Below are positions 51,692-61,405 of a stretch of 64,000 nt of DNA, in pieces. Below the pieces are notes generated by a model. It did no database searches. It was not told the DNA's origin and was given only the letters and a program-made list of their open reading frames with translations. Position 1 is the first letter of the stretch, and each line of letters starts with the position of its first letter. This DNA comes from Acidovorax sp. KKS102 (GTDB lineage: Bacteria > Pseudomonadota > Gammaproteobacteria > Burkholderiales > Burkholderiaceae_C). Location of the stretch: assembly GCF_000302535.1 (NCBI RefSeq), contig NC_018708.1, positions 2,294,001-2,358,000 on the forward strand. The letters run 5' to 3'. The translations under genes were made by a program, and so were the position numbers.

Positions 51692-52236
51692 CGTTCACCC
51701 TGCCGCGCGCACCGCAGAAGCCGGTTGCCCTGCTGCGCAAGGGAGCGATCCCGACCGTGCTGCTGGCCGCACTGACCAGCCCGCTGGCTTTCTCGACGCT
51801 GGAGCGGGTGGAGGGCAACGTTCTGCAGGTGTACCGCGACAACCTGGCCGGTGGCCTGCCGACCTACTGCGCGGGCCGCACTGACTGGGCTGCCCCGGTG
51901 GGCGCCAAGCTGACCGACGACCAGTGCCGCGAGGTGAACAAGACCACGCTGCTGGAGTACGGCTATGCGGTGCTGGGCTGCGTGAACTGGGACTACCTCA
52001 CGGCGAGCCGCCTTGTCGGTCTGACGATCTTCGCAATCAATGTGGGCAAGGACGGGGCGTGCAACAGCGCCGCCGTGCGCCAGATCAACGCGGGCAACGT
52101 GCTGGCCGGCTGCGACCTGATTGCGCGGCGCCCGGATGGAACGCCGAACTGGAGCTATGCGGACGGCCAGTACGTGCAGGGCCTGCAGAACCGCCGCCAG
52201 GCCGAACGCAAGCTGTGCCGGGAGGAGGCGTCGTGA
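51688..52236 (+). CDS. Phage lysozyme (glycoside hydrolase 24), likely SAR endolysin
   Basis: A 182-residue muramidase. An N-terminal weakly hydrophobic helix rich in Ala/Leu/Thr (AIPTVLLAALTSPLAFSTLE) looks like a signal-arrest-release segment. The catalytic glutamate is in ERVEGNVLQVYRD, followed by GLPTYCAGRTDWA with the downstream Thr; two extra residues lie between Asp and Thr compared with R21. Several cysteines (YCAG, DDQCRE, GCVNWD) could form regulatory disulfides. It is the middle gene of holin-lysozyme-Rz. Confidence 0.9.
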   Translation: MTFTLPRAPQKPVALLRKGAIPTVLLAALTSPLAFSTLERVEGNVLQVYRDNLAGGLPTYCAGRTDWAAPVGAKLTDDQCREVNKTTLLEYGYAVLGCVNWDYLTASRLVGLTIFAINVGKDGACNSAAVRQINAGNVLAGCDLIARRPDGTPNWSYADGQYVQGLQNRRQAERKLCREEAS

Positions 52237-52703
52237 TCTACACCCATGTCGCAGCAGCCCTGCTCGCTGCACTTGCTGCTTGGTTCTTTCAGGACGCCCG
52301 CATGGACGCCGCCGTGGCCGAGGTCCGGCTGGAGCAGACGAACGAGCGCCTGGATGCTGTGAGCCAGGCCCGCGCCGACGAGCGCGCCATCAACAAGACG
52401 TACCAGGAGGCCATCAATGCTGCCCGAACCCGTGAAGCGCTTTTGCGCACTGAGCTTGACAGCCTGCGCGCTGCTTCTGACAGCCTGCGCGCACAACTGT
52501 CCGACGCGGCCCGCCGAATCGCTGACGCTCCCCCCGCCACCGTCGCTGAGTACGCCGTTACCGTCAGTGAACTACTCGCTGACTGCAGCCGAGAGCGAGC
52601 GTATTACGCAGGACAAGCTACGGGCCACGCGCTTGATGTCCGGGCGCACCGCGAAGCCTGGCCAGTGACAGGGAGCGCCACCCATGGCCGTCATCAAGAT
52701 TGA
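52233..52703 (+). CDS. Rz: i-spanin Rz
   Basis: 156 residues from GTG 52233, which overlaps the lysozyme stop (GTGA) and has GGGAGGAGG just upstream. One N-terminal membrane anchor (YTHVAAALLAALAAWFFQDA) precedes a long periplasmic coiled-coil (VRLEQTNERLDAVSQARADE, LLRTELDSLRAASDSLRAQL). This is the inner-membrane spanin. With Rz1 it fuses the inner and outer membranes in the last step of lysis. Confidence 0.88.
   Translation: MIYTHVAAALLAALAAWFFQDARMDAAVAEVRLEQTNERLDAVSQARADERAINKTYQEAINAARTREALLRTELDSLRAASDSLRAQLSDAARRIADAPPATVAEYAVTVSELLADCSRERAYYAGQATGHALDVRAHREAWPVTGSATHGRHQD
52417..52668 (+). CDS. Rz1: o-spanin Rz1 (nested in Rz)
   Basis: An 83-residue lipoprotein encoded entirely inside Rz in another frame. 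It has a signal peptide with lipobox LLTAC (Cys ~24) followed by a proline-rich stretch (PPPPSLSTPLP), both typical of Rz1. AGGAGG six nt before ATG 52417 gives it a strong own ribosome site. It would be anchored in the outer membrane and pair with Rz. Confidence 0.85.
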   Translation: MLPEPVKRFCALSLTACALLLTACAHNCPTRPAESLTLPPPPSLSTPLPSVNYSLTAAESERITQDKLRATRLMSGRTAKPGQ

Positions 52704-55182
52704 GAACTTCGGCGGCGAGATGCCGTCCGTGTCTGCGCGGGCTCTGCCGGATGCTGCCGCGCAGGAGAACAGCAACCTGTTCGCGGGCACCGCTGAGTTC
52801 CGACCGCTCAAGAGCGATGTATCAGTGGGTACGTCGGTGGCGGCTACCAAGTCGCTGTTTCGCATCGACCCATCACAACCCTGGATCACCAGCACGCAGG
52901 CACGCAGCTATGTGCGTGGGCAGATCAACGGGGACGTGAACAAGCGCACCTACTACAGCATCGACAGCGGAACCGCGCAGCCTCCGCGCGCCATGGACAT
53001 CACGGGTGCTGACCGCCAGCTGGGCGTGCCATTACCGGCCAAGCCCGTGGTGACGGTGACGGCGGTGGACGAAGTGACCTGGGAAGAAGCGGACACGTTC
53101 TGCTACGGAGAGGGTGCGCGCTCGATCCGCGCGGCCATCGCGGCGCACCGGATGCCTTCTGGGGCAAGCCAGCATTTTCAGGGGACGACGATTCTGGCGG
53201 GGCCATACGGTAACTATGGCCTGCTGTTCCCGTCGAATGCCGCCGTGCCGGCAGCGCTGCAGGCGCAACCTTGGTGTCTGGTGGCGGAGATCACGACGGC
53301 GCGGGCGACTGAGCTGGGGCTGGAGCCTTCGCCGCTAGGCGCGGTGGAGAGCGCAGGCAAGCTGTATATCCCGCTGCCCTGCATGGCCTACAAGTTCCAG
53401 CTCAATACCGCCACGGTGTCGCCTGCGCTGGCAGCGCTTCTGGGGCCGGATGGAACGACCCCGCTGCTGAACACCAACATGATCGAGACGATCACCAACG
53501 CGGCGGACGTGATCTTGTCGGTGGCCGACTATGCGCAGAGCGAGCGCAACGAGCTGGACGCCCTGGCGCGCGAGTTCGCGCAGGTGCTGGCCAGTGCCTC
53601 TACTGTACCCCCGGGCGGCACGGCGCCGGGAAGCCGCCCGACAGCTCCGACCAAGCCCACGGTGGGCCAGTATTCACTGGAGGGCTATGGTGCAGAAGGT
53701 GGAAACTATGTGCGCCATCCCGACTGGGTGGTCTATGACGCGGCGCTGGCAGCCTATGAACTAGCCATGCAGACCTACAGCGAGGCGGTCGTGGCGCAGG
53801 AAGCTGTCAAGGCGGGTGTGTCTGAGCGCCTGATTTCGATGCAGCAGCGAGGTGCATCCTTGATCCGGGCCATCGAGGCCAAGGGCCTGGACCGCTGGGA
53901 GCGGATCAGCCGGGAGAACTCCGAAATCCAGAGTCTGGTCACGACCATGGGCGGTGTGACGGCCCTGGTGCCATACGCCGTGCGCCGGGAGGTGGAAACC
54001 CGCTTTTACGTGGTGACGTTTGTGAGCGACTGGGGCGAGGAATCGGCGCCGTCTCCGGTGAGCGACTTGGTGGAGCTGGACCAGAACGACACGCTGGCAC
54101 TGGGCCTGCCCGCCGTGGGCGCCGGGGGGAGTTACGCCAGCCGTGCCATCACCCACTGGCGCATCTACCGCAGCAATGTGGGGAGTGCTTCGGCCGCGTT
54201 TCAGTTCGAGGTAGAGCTACCCATTGCCACAACCTCCTATACCGGCAACGTGGCCGCCTCCGCGCTGGGAGAGGTGTTGCCCACTACCACCTGGCTGGAG
54301 CCGCCCGCTGACCTGCGCGGGTTGGTGGGGATGCCCAACGGGATCATGGCCGGGTTCACCGGCAACACGGTGGCGTTCTGCGAGCCCTACGTGCCGTATG
54401 CCTGGCCGGTGGAGTACCAGGTGACGACGGAGCACCCGATTGTCGGCATGGGTGTGTTCGGGCAGACGCTGTTCGTGGGGACCACTGGGAATCCGTATTT
54501 CATCAGCGGTGCAGATTCGGCCTCGATGTCGGCTGTGAAGATGGAGAGCAACCAGAGCTGCGCGTCGGCCCGCTCGATTGCTGCAGTGCAGGGCGGCGTG
54601 TTGTACGCATCGCCTGACGGTCTGTGCGTGGCCGACCCCACGGGCGTGAAGGTGGTGAGCCAGGGGCTGTTCACCCGCGAGGACTGGCAGGCGCTGACCC
54701 CCAGCTCAATGTTCGCCATGGAGCATGAGGGTGTGTACTACCTGTTCTACAACAACGGGACCAAGGGGTGCCTGGCCTTCGACCTGGCAACCAAGAAGCT
54801 GGGCCGTGTGGCCCTGCAGGCAGATGCCTCGTACACCGAGCTGGTGAGCGACACGCTGTTTGTCGCCAGTGGGACCAGCATTCTGGCGGTGTTCGGTGGA
54901 GAGACGCGGCGCACGGCGCGCTGGAAGTCCAAACGCATGACGATGCCCGCCCAGGCTTCCATGGCCTGGCTCAAGGTGTACGGGGACCAGACCCCGGCTG
55001 CCCCGGTGACGCTGCGCCTGTATGGCGACGGCACCCTGGTGCACACCGCCACAGTGACCAACATCAACCCACAACGTCTGCCCTCCGGCCGCTGGTTGGA
55101 GTTTGAGGTGGACGTGGAATCTCAGTCTCGCGTGACCCGCGTGGTTGTCGCGGGCAGCACCCAGGAGCTACAGGCCGTATGA
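52684..55182 (+). CDS. Large virion protein, possibly tail nozzle-like
   Basis: An 832-residue protein. It begins AVIKIENFGGEMPSVSARAL and DAAAQENSNLFAGTAEFRPL, similar in form to podoviral tail tubular B/nozzle proteins. The middle has a helical region (VVAQEAVKAGVSERLISMQQ), an Fn3-like strand set (FYVVTFVSDWGEESAPSP) and beta-propeller-like repeats toward the C-terminus (GMGVFGQTLFVGTTGNPYFI, GVLYASPDGLCVADPTGVK). GGGAG lies upstream of ATG 52684. It overlaps Rz by 20 nt and the fibre gene by ATGA. The nozzle assignment is inferred. Confidence 0.7.
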   Translation: MAVIKIENFGGEMPSVSARALPDAAAQENSNLFAGTAEFRPLKSDVSVGTSVAATKSLFRIDPSQPWITSTQARSYVRGQINGDVNKRTYYSIDSGTAQPPRAMDITGADRQLGVPLPAKPVVTVTAVDEVTWEEADTFCYGEGARSIRAAIAAHRMPSGASQHFQGTTILAGPYGNYGLLFPSNAAVPAALQAQPWCLVAEITTARATELGLEPSPLGAVESAGKLYIPLPCMAYKFQLNTATVSPALAALLGPDGTTPLLNTNMIETITNAADVILSVADYAQSERNELDALAREFAQVLASASTVPPGGTAPGSRPTAPTKPTVGQYSLEGYGAEGGNYVRHPDWVVYDAALAAYELAMQTYSEAVVAQEAVKAGVSERLISMQQRGASLIRAIEAKGLDRWERISRENSEIQSLVTTMGGVTALVPYAVRREVETRFYVVTFVSDWGEESAPSPVSDLVELDQNDTLALGLPAVGAGGSYASRAITHWRIYRSNVGSASAAFQFEVELPIATTSYTGNVAASALGEVLPTTTWLEPPADLRGLVGMPNGIMAGFTGNTVAFCEPYVPYAWPVEYQVTTEHPIVGMGVFGQTLFVGTTGNPYFISGADSASMSAVKMESNQSCASARSIAAVQGGVLYASPDGLCVADPTGVKVVSQGLFTREDWQALTPSSMFAMEHEGVYYLFYNNGTKGCLAFDLATKKLGRVALQADASYTELVSDTLFVASGTSILAVFGGETRRTARWKSKRMTMPAQASMAWLKVYGDQTPAAPVTLRLYGDGTLVHTATVTNINPQRLPSGRWLEFEVDVESQSRVTRVVVAGSTQELQAV

Positions 55183-58100
55183 GCGACAAAGCAAAACTTC
55201 CCGCCCTACCCCGGGTGAATCCCGCCGACCCTGCATTGGCCCGGTGGGTGGCGGCGGTGACTGAGCGGCTGGAGGTGCGTGAGGGATCGCGCGGTGATGC
55301 GGCCGAGCGCGTTCTGACGGTGCGCGACCTGGCAGGGGTGGATATTGCCAAGCTGGGCCGGGTACTGTCGGCCCGACCGACGTTTGGCTCGGGTGGCCTG
55401 GAAATCGACCTGGGTGGCGGCGTGACGGCTTCGGTGTCGGCCCAGCAGTTTGCCGCGGCGATCCAGCAGTCCAGCCTGTTCAAAGCGCTGTCCCAGCAGA
55501 TTGATGACCCCACCCGCTTCAACAACCTGGCCCAGGAGGTTCGCGCAGCCCTGGCGCGCAGTGTGCTGGATGAAGCGACGCAACGCGGTGCCGACATCCG
55601 CCGCGTGGAGACTGTGGTGCAGGACCAGGCGCGGTCCCTGGCCATGGTGAGCGAAACACTCACGGCAGCGGTGGAAACGGCGCAGGCCGGCGTGCGCGAG
55701 GTGCAGGTGGCCAGCGTGACAGCCGACGAGGCGCGCGCAGAGCAGATCACCCAGCTGGAGGCGCGGCTGACGGTGGATGTGGCTTCGACCGATTTGCTGC
55801 CCAATCTGCCGGCGTCCCCGTATGCCACCCTGGCGGCGCTGGTGTCAGCGGTTCCAGTGGGCGACCCGCGCAAGTTTTACCGGGTGACGAACCCCGATGC
55901 AGATGCCGACCCGCTGACCAACGACGCAGAGCTGCTGTACCGCTGGAATGGCTCGACCTATGTGAACGCCGGAACGGGCAACAGCGCCAAGATCGAGGAG
56001 CGCATGAGCGCCGTGGCCAGTCGCGCGGACGGACTGGAGGCCCAGTACACCCTCAAGCTCAACGCGGGCGGGGCGGTGGCCGGGATTGGCCTGGCGGCGA
56101 CCAGCAGTGCGGCGGGTGTGGGCTCGTCGGCACTGATTCTGCAGGCCGACAAGATCGCCTTTGTGGGCGCGAGCGAAACGGTGGGCACAGGCCCCGGGGA
56201 GATCGACCCGGCAAGCCCCGGTGCGGCACGCATTCCCTTCGGCGTGGACACTGTGACGGGCACGGTGTATATCAACGGCTCGCTCAAGGTGGGAGGCGCT
56301 ACCGGGCCCACGCTCGATGAAATCACATCCGAGGCGGGCATCTACCTGTCGTACAGCAGCCAGATTTTCAAGTACGACGCAGCGGGCAGCCCCGTCAACA
56401 CGACGGTGACGCTGACGGCCAACGTGACAGGATCGCTGACCGGCACCCTGGAGTGGGCGGCGCTGTCGGGGTATTCAGGCTCCATGCCTGCCGATGTGAC
56501 GGTGACGGCTGCCGGGGCGGTGGGCACGGCCACCATCAATGTGGCCGACATGACGGGCGATACCGCTGCGTTCAGCATCACGCTGACGGATGGGGGCACA
56601 ACGTACACCGACTTTGTGACGCTGGTGAAGCTGCGCGACGGTGCCGATGCGTACACGGCTCGGCTGACGAACGATTCTGCGGGCGTGGCCTGCAACAGCT
56701 CTGGCGCCCCTGTGTCGGGCGGGTTTGGCGCGGCCACGGGCACCATGGAGGTGTATCGAGGGGCGACCAAGCTGACCAGCGGGGTGACGTACTCCATTGC
56801 GGCCAACGGCCAGGGGGTGACGGCCAGCATCAACAGCAGCACGGGCGCATACAGCGCCACGGCCAAAGGCTCCTGGCCCGATGCGACCAAGGTGGCGGTC
56901 ATCACGCTGCAGGCGGCGGTGACGGGCGGGCCGACCCTGACCAAGGACTTTGTGCTGACCAAGGCGCTGCAGGGGGTGAGCGGGTTCTATGCCGACTATG
57001 TATTCATCCGGGCTGCATCGGCACCATCGGCGCCCAGCACGGCCAGCGAACCCACGGCACAGGGGTGGAGCGACGCACCACCTTCGGGGTCGAACCCGCT
57101 GTACATGAGCACGGCGCTGCGGGATGTGCTGACCAATGCGGTGAGCGGGTCATGGTCCACTCCGGTTCGGCTGGACGGCGCGGCCGGGGCCACCGGGGCA
57201 GCGGGACAGTATCTGGAGGCCCAGTACGCCAAGAACACCAGCGCCACCACGGCACCAACGACCGGCTACACCACGGCGCCACCCAGCCTGGGCTCGGGGG
57301 AATACCTGTGGATGCAGACGCGCGTGGTGGTGCCACCCGCTGCGGCACCTGCCTGGGGTACGGCGGTGCGAATCTCTGGTGAGCAGGGGGATACCGGTGC
57401 GGCTGGGCAGAATGTGGCCCAGGTGTTCGCCTACCGGCGCTCGGCCACGGCCCTGACCACGGCGCACAAGCCGGGGGGTACGTCGGACGGAAGCGGCGGG
57501 GCATCCAGCTACACGTTCTCGACCAAAACGCTGACACTGCCCACCGGCACAGGATGGGCGAGCACGCCACCGACTGGCACGGACCCACTGTATGTCACGG
57601 TGGCCACGGCCGCGAGTGCGACGGACACAGACAGCATCCCGGTTGCGGAGTGGTCCACCCCAGTGAAGCTGGCCGACAACGGCGCCAATGGGGCCAACGG
57701 GCTGAACACGGCCACGGTGTACCTCTACATGCGCACGGCCGGCGCAACGGCGCCGACGATCACCAACCCCGGTGCGGATGCCACCTGGACGTTTTCGACC
57801 AAGGCGCTGACGGGGACGCTGCCCACCTCTGGGGCTGGCACCTGGTCCACCACGATCCCGGCCAGCGGTGGGCAGTACCTGTGGGCGACCATGGCCACGG
57901 CCGCCAGCGTGACGGACACGGACGCCATCGCCTACACGGAGTGGGCGGCCGCGCGCCTGCTGTCCTACAACGGGTCGGACGGCACGAACGGGACCAATGG
58001 CACCAACGGGGCAGACGGAGCCAGCGCCAAGACGGCCATCCTGACTGCCGACAGCCTAGTGTTCAAGGCCAACAGCGCCAATGCGGTGCAGACGCCTGAC

Positions 58101-60056
58101 GCAATCCGACTGGATGTGCTCAAGCAGAACACCACTGCCAACGTCACCTGGGCCACATCGCCTACGGTCACGCTTTACACGGCGGCCTCTGGTGGGAGCG
58201 TTGTCACGCAGAACTCTGCCGTGGCCACCAGCACGGCCTACTTGCGCAAGGCGGACTTCGGGGCGAACACCAAGGTAACGGTGACGACGGTGTGTGATGG
58301 CATCACGGATGCCGTGACCCTGGTGCGCACGGTCGATGGGGTGGATGCCCCGGTGGTGGCGATGAGCAACCCGTCGCATGCCTTGCCCAGCGACTCGGCC
58401 GGCACGGTGAGCAGCTACGCGGGATCAGGCACCACGCTGCAGGTGTTCGTGTCCGGCGTGGCCTGCACCATCACGGGCGTGACGCGAACAGCAACCGGTA
58501 TCACTGCGGGTGGGGTGTCTGGTACGGGGACCACCACGGCGACCATTGCTGCGCACAGCGCCGCCACGGCCGACACGGCGCGCGTGGAGTACGCCATTGC
58601 CTACACCCGCCCCGATGGAACAGGGGCGACGGCCTATGACGCCCAGGCGATCTACAAGCAGAAAGCGGGCGCCACAGGTGGCGCAGGGAGTACCGGCGTG
58701 CGTGGAAACATCGTGACCAAGATTACCGGGGCCTGGAGCGCCACGACGGCGGCAGCGCAGATCGCCAGCATTGCCAGCGCAGCCGGTGCGGTGCCAACGA
58801 CTCCCATCAAGGGGGACATCGTGAGCTACACGGGCGGCGCCAAGGAGTGCAGTGTGGCCGGGAACCCTGGCACCTGGGTGGATGTGACAGCCTACATCGA
58901 CGGCTCCCTGGTGGTGACGGGCACGATTGCCGGGGCGCAGCTGGCGGCAGATGCCATCAACGGCAAGACGATCAGTGTGGAGAACACCGGGCACATCCGG
59001 GGCGGGCAGACGGACTACAACGCGGGCAAGGGCTTCTTCCTGGGCTACTCGGGCGGGCAACATAAGGTGAGCTTTGGCAAGCCAGCGCTGCCAACGAGTG
59101 GCGCTGCTGCATCCACCGACGCGATCACGCTGGCCAACCATGGCTATGTGGTGGGCGACTACACGATTTTCAGCAGCAACGGTGGGGCAACAGGCATCAA
59201 TCCAAACGAACCCTATGTGGTGTGGGGTGTGCCCAATTCGTCCACGTTTTACGTTGGCTCCTACAACACCGACTTCTACAGCGGCGGGACCGGTGGAATC
59301 GTGGCCACCAACATCACGGTCAACGGGACGCCGGTCATCGCACCCACTGGGCTGCTCTGGGATGGCAATTCCTTCCTTTTCAACGGTGAGGTGCGCATTG
59401 GTCAGGGCCTGCTGACGACGGGGCCAGGTAGCAGCGCCCGCTGGGTGCTGGATCGCGGCGAGCTGCGCGGCATGACTGCCAATAACAAGCAGCTGATGAC
59501 GTTGGGCATGACCACGGATGCACCGTACCTGCGCATGCGATCGGACAACGCGAGCGGTATCCCGCTGCAGGTGATGCGCAGTGTGGGCGGGGCTGTCCCT
59601 GTGGCCTGGGTGAAGGGTGCACAAGCGGGCGTGCCGGTGATGTCTGTGGTCAACGACAGCGGGACCGCCTTGGAGCTGACCGGCAACAGCGCCACCGAGG
59701 CCACCCTGGAGGTGACGAACTCGAATGCTTCCGGCGTGGCAGTGGAGGCCAATGGGCGCGTGGAGGCCAGCAAGACGATCCGTGCAACCGGGGTGTCGGC
59801 ACCGACTTCCGGATCGGGTGTCGAAATGGCCTACAGCGCAGGGATCGGGTATCTGGTGTCGTACAACCGGGCTGGATCAGGCACCCCGCTACCGCTGCAC
59901 ATCCTGAGCAGCATGACGGTGCTGGGTGGGGTGACCGCAGTCCCTGCCACTGCCACTTCGGCCGGAACCCAGGGGCAGATTGCCTGGGATGCGAACTACG
60001 CCTACTTCTGCACGGCGGCCAATACCTGGAAGCGGGTGGCGCTGGCGGGGTGGTAA
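55179..60056 (+). CDS. Giant tail fibre / host-specificity protein with gpJ-like C-terminal features
   Basis: A 1625-residue protein. After a helical N-terminus there is a DUF1983-like section typical of lambda gpJ (YTLKLNAGGAVAGIGLA, ALILQADKIAFVG). Several Ig-like beta domains follow, with repeated units of the type WSTPVRLDGAAGATGAAG and WGTAVRISGEQGDTGAAG. A short collagen-like tract (DGTNGTNGTNGADG) lies at about residue 935. The end has a trimeric-fibre look and finishes with GQIAWDANYAYFCTAANTWK. It would recognise the host surface. It is the longest gene in the window and intact. Confidence 0.85.
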   Translation: MSDKAKLPALPRVNPADPALARWVAAVTERLEVREGSRGDAAERVLTVRDLAGVDIAKLGRVLSARPTFGSGGLEIDLGGGVTASVSAQQFAAAIQQSSLFKALSQQIDDPTRFNNLAQEVRAALARSVLDEATQRGADIRRVETVVQDQARSLAMVSETLTAAVETAQAGVREVQVASVTADEARAEQITQLEARLTVDVASTDLLPNLPASPYATLAALVSAVPVGDPRKFYRVTNPDADADPLTNDAELLYRWNGSTYVNAGTGNSAKIEERMSAVASRADGLEAQYTLKLNAGGAVAGIGLAATSSAAGVGSSALILQADKIAFVGASETVGTGPGEIDPASPGAARIPFGVDTVTGTVYINGSLKVGGATGPTLDEITSEAGIYLSYSSQIFKYDAAGSPVNTTVTLTANVTGSLTGTLEWAALSGYSGSMPADVTVTAAGAVGTATINVADMTGDTAAFSITLTDGGTTYTDFVTLVKLRDGADAYTARLTNDSAGVACNSSGAPVSGGFGAATGTMEVYRGATKLTSGVTYSIAANGQGVTASINSSTGAYSATAKGSWPDATKVAVITLQAAVTGGPTLTKDFVLTKALQGVSGFYADYVFIRAASAPSAPSTASEPTAQGWSDAPPSGSNPLYMSTALRDVLTNAVSGSWSTPVRLDGAAGATGAAGQYLEAQYAKNTSATTAPTTGYTTAPPSLGSGEYLWMQTRVVVPPAAAPAWGTAVRISGEQGDTGAAGQNVAQVFAYRRSATALTTAHKPGGTSDGSGGASSYTFSTKTLTLPTGTGWASTPPTGTDPLYVTVATAASATDTDSIPVAEWSTPVKLADNGANGANGLNTATVYLYMRTAGATAPTITNPGADATWTFSTKALTGTLPTSGAGTWSTTIPASGGQYLWATMATAASVTDTDAIAYTEWAAARLLSYNGSDGTNGTNGTNGADGASAKTAILTADSLVFKANSANAVQTPDAIRLDVLKQNTTANVTWATSPTVTLYTAASGGSVVTQNSAVATSTAYLRKADFGANTKVTVTTVCDGITDAVTLVRTVDGVDAPVVAMSNPSHALPSDSAGTVSSYAGSGTTLQVFVSGVACTITGVTRTATGITAGGVSGTGTTTATIAAHSAATADTARVEYAIAYTRPDGTGATAYDAQAIYKQKAGATGGAGSTGVRGNIVTKITGAWSATTAAAQIASIASAAGAVPTTPIKGDIVSYTGGAKECSVAGNPGTWVDVTAYIDGSLVVTGTIAGAQLAADAINGKTISVENTGHIRGGQTDYNAGKGFFLGYSGGQHKVSFGKPALPTSGAAASTDAITLANHGYVVGDYTIFSSNGGATGINPNEPYVVWGVPNSSTFYVGSYNTDFYSGGTGGIVATNITVNGTPVIAPTGLLWDGNSFLFNGEVRIGQGLLTTGPGSSARWVLDRGELRGMTANNKQLMTLGMTTDAPYLRMRSDNASGIPLQVMRSVGGAVPVAWVKGAQAGVPVMSVVNDSGTALELTGNSATEATLEVTNSNASGVAVEANGRVEASKTIRATGVSAPTSGSGVEMAYSAGIGYLVSYNRAGSGTPLPLHILSSMTVLGGVTAVPATATSAGTQGQIAWDANYAYFCTAANTWKRVALAGW

Positions 60057-60084
60057 GGGCGCAGCAGTGCATTGAGGCGTTGGA

Positions 60085-60534
60085 CTACGCCAAAACCAGC
60101 CCCGTCTGCAGGAAGTGGTCGGCAATCTTGGCATACTGCAGCATTGCCGCCCGATGGGGCGCGGTAGCCATATCGGCAACCGCGTGAGCATTAGGCTCGT
60201 CCAAGATGTAGATCAGTAAGTGTCCGCTGTATGGGTCGCTTACATACACAAGAGCCCTGTCGCTGGTCTTTCTTGAGCCTTTGCGGTGAGCATGCTTCCA
60301 GCGTCTGAGCTGCGCTACATCTGCTTGCGGTGCCAAATGAACATGGCGCAGCATGTTCGCAACTCCGTTTACCTTCGGAGCGCTATATGCACCATCTTTA
60401 CCAAACCAAAAATGGCTGTACTCGCCAGAGGAACCAAGGGACTTCCAATGGTCAAATTCGGCGGCAAAGTTGCCTGCGTCCTCGCCCAAGCTCTCAAGTA
60501 AATCCCAGAGAGCTCTGGTAAGTTTGGTTGCCAA
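60085..60534 (-). CDS. YafO-family mRNA interferase toxin
   Basis: 149 residues. The second half fits YafO: FWFGKDGAYSAPKVNGVANM, RHVHLAP, QLRRWKHAHRKGSRKTSDRA, LVYVSDPYSGHLLIYILDE and a final helix MLQYAKIADHFLQTG. YafO-type toxins cleave mRNA at the ribosome. It is 12 nt downstream of a small gene in the antitoxin position. The pair is antisense to the late operon and lies between two virion genes, so it is cargo. Confidence 0.8.
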   Translation of the reverse strand: MATKLTRALWDLLESLGEDAGNFAAEFDHWKSLGSSGEYSHFWFGKDGAYSAPKVNGVANMLRHVHLAPQADVAQLRRWKHAHRKGSRKTSDRALVYVSDPYSGHLLIYILDEPNAHAVADMATAPHRAAMLQYAKIADHFLQTGLVLA

Positions 60535-60546
60535 GCCTACACCGAA

Positions 60547-60783
60547 TCAAACTTCGATGTGAGCAAATGCCTTGAGCGAAGCTTCCACCGTGAAAAGGTG
60601 GGCGTTCTTTGGGTCGGAAATAGCCTCAAAAGTTCGGCGAGTCTTTTCCGATAGCTTCGGGATAGGCACCAGTGACGGATTTACCTTCTTCGGCGACTTC
60701 GCGCTTTTGAACACGCGCACCTCTCCGCCAGGCGATGTCGTCTTGCCCGGGGAAAAATGGTGTTTGATAGCAGTTGTGCTCAT
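60547..60783 (-). CDS. Probable antitoxin of the YafO-type pair
   Basis: A 78-residue basic protein (KHHFSPGKTTSPGGEVRVFK, PKLSEKTRRTFEAISDPKNA, HLFTVEASLKAFAHIEV). It does not resemble the Phd/YafN DNA-binding domain clearly, but size, position and strand fit an antitoxin gene preceding its toxin. The assignment rests mainly on context. Confidence 0.6.
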   Translation of the reverse strand: MSTTAIKHHFSPGKTTSPGGEVRVFKSAKSPKKVNPSLVPIPKLSEKTRRTFEAISDPKNAHLFTVEASLKAFAHIEV

Positions 60784-60872
60784 TGAAGTATCCGTGCGTC
60801 AGGTATCACGGTGCTTGCATTCTCTCCTTTCTTTCCCATACCGTCAATAAGACCCCATACACCAATTGCTTT

Positions 60873-60919
60873 CGGAGTCAACGGCTAGCAGCTACTAACT
60901 TTGCACTGCGTTGACTCCG
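60873..60919. repeat. 11-bp perfect inverted repeat upstream of the toxin-antitoxin pair
   Basis: CGGAGTCAACG at 60873-60883 and its complement at 60909-60919 are separated by 25 nt. It lies between the antitoxin gene and the plus-strand GNAT-like gene. It could be an operator, a hairpin in the late transcript, or a junction mark of the inserted cargo. Confidence 0.5.
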
Positions 60920-60977
60920 AGGAAACCGGAGGGACAGTAGCCGTTAGGGCCCGTGTCGGGCCGTTCGCTGGGAAGCT

Positions 60978-61403
60978 GTGTCCGTCACCTCTCAATTTGA
61001 TTACGACCTGGACCGGGTGCTGCCGTTTGCGCAGTCCCTGATCCAGGGCCTTGCCCGCACCGATGGCATGCGCTGCATTGGGCTGCGCAAGCACGGGGAG
61101 TTGGTGGCCGCAGCCATCTATGAAGGCTTCAACGGGCAAAACATCTGGGTCCACCTGGCGGGTGTTCCCGGCAAGCGCTGGATGACCCGCGACTTTCTGC
61201 GGGCAGGTTTCGCATACCCATTTCGCGTGTGTGGCGTCCAGCGCCTGAGCGGATACGTCAACGCGAGCAACACCGAGGCCATGCGCTTGAACAAGCACTT
61301 CGGCTACCAAGAAGAGGCCCGGCTCAAGGGCGCGGCGCCAGACGGCGGCGATGTGGTGATTTTTGTCATGTGGCGGGAGAACTGCCGCTTTCTGGAGGAC
61401 TGA
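60978..61403 (+). CDS. GNAT-like virion-associated protein (T7 gp13-like)
   Basis: 141 residues from GTG 60978. GNAT features are IWVHLAGVPGKRWMTRDFLR (core strand and acetyl-CoA loop region) and RLSGYVNASNTEAMRLNKHF, followed by GYQEEARLKGA. Small GNAT-fold proteins of this kind occur beside internal virion genes in podoviruses (T7 gp13). It directly precedes the internal-virion-like gene by two nt. Its role is in virion assembly rather than metabolism (inference). Confidence 0.7.
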   Translation: MSVTSQFDYDLDRVLPFAQSLIQGLARTDGMRCIGLRKHGELVAAAIYEGFNGQNIWVHLAGVPGKRWMTRDFLRAGFAYPFRVCGVQRLSGYVNASNTEAMRLNKHFGYQEEARLKGAAPDGGDVVIFVMWRENCRFLED

Positions 61404-61405
61404 CC

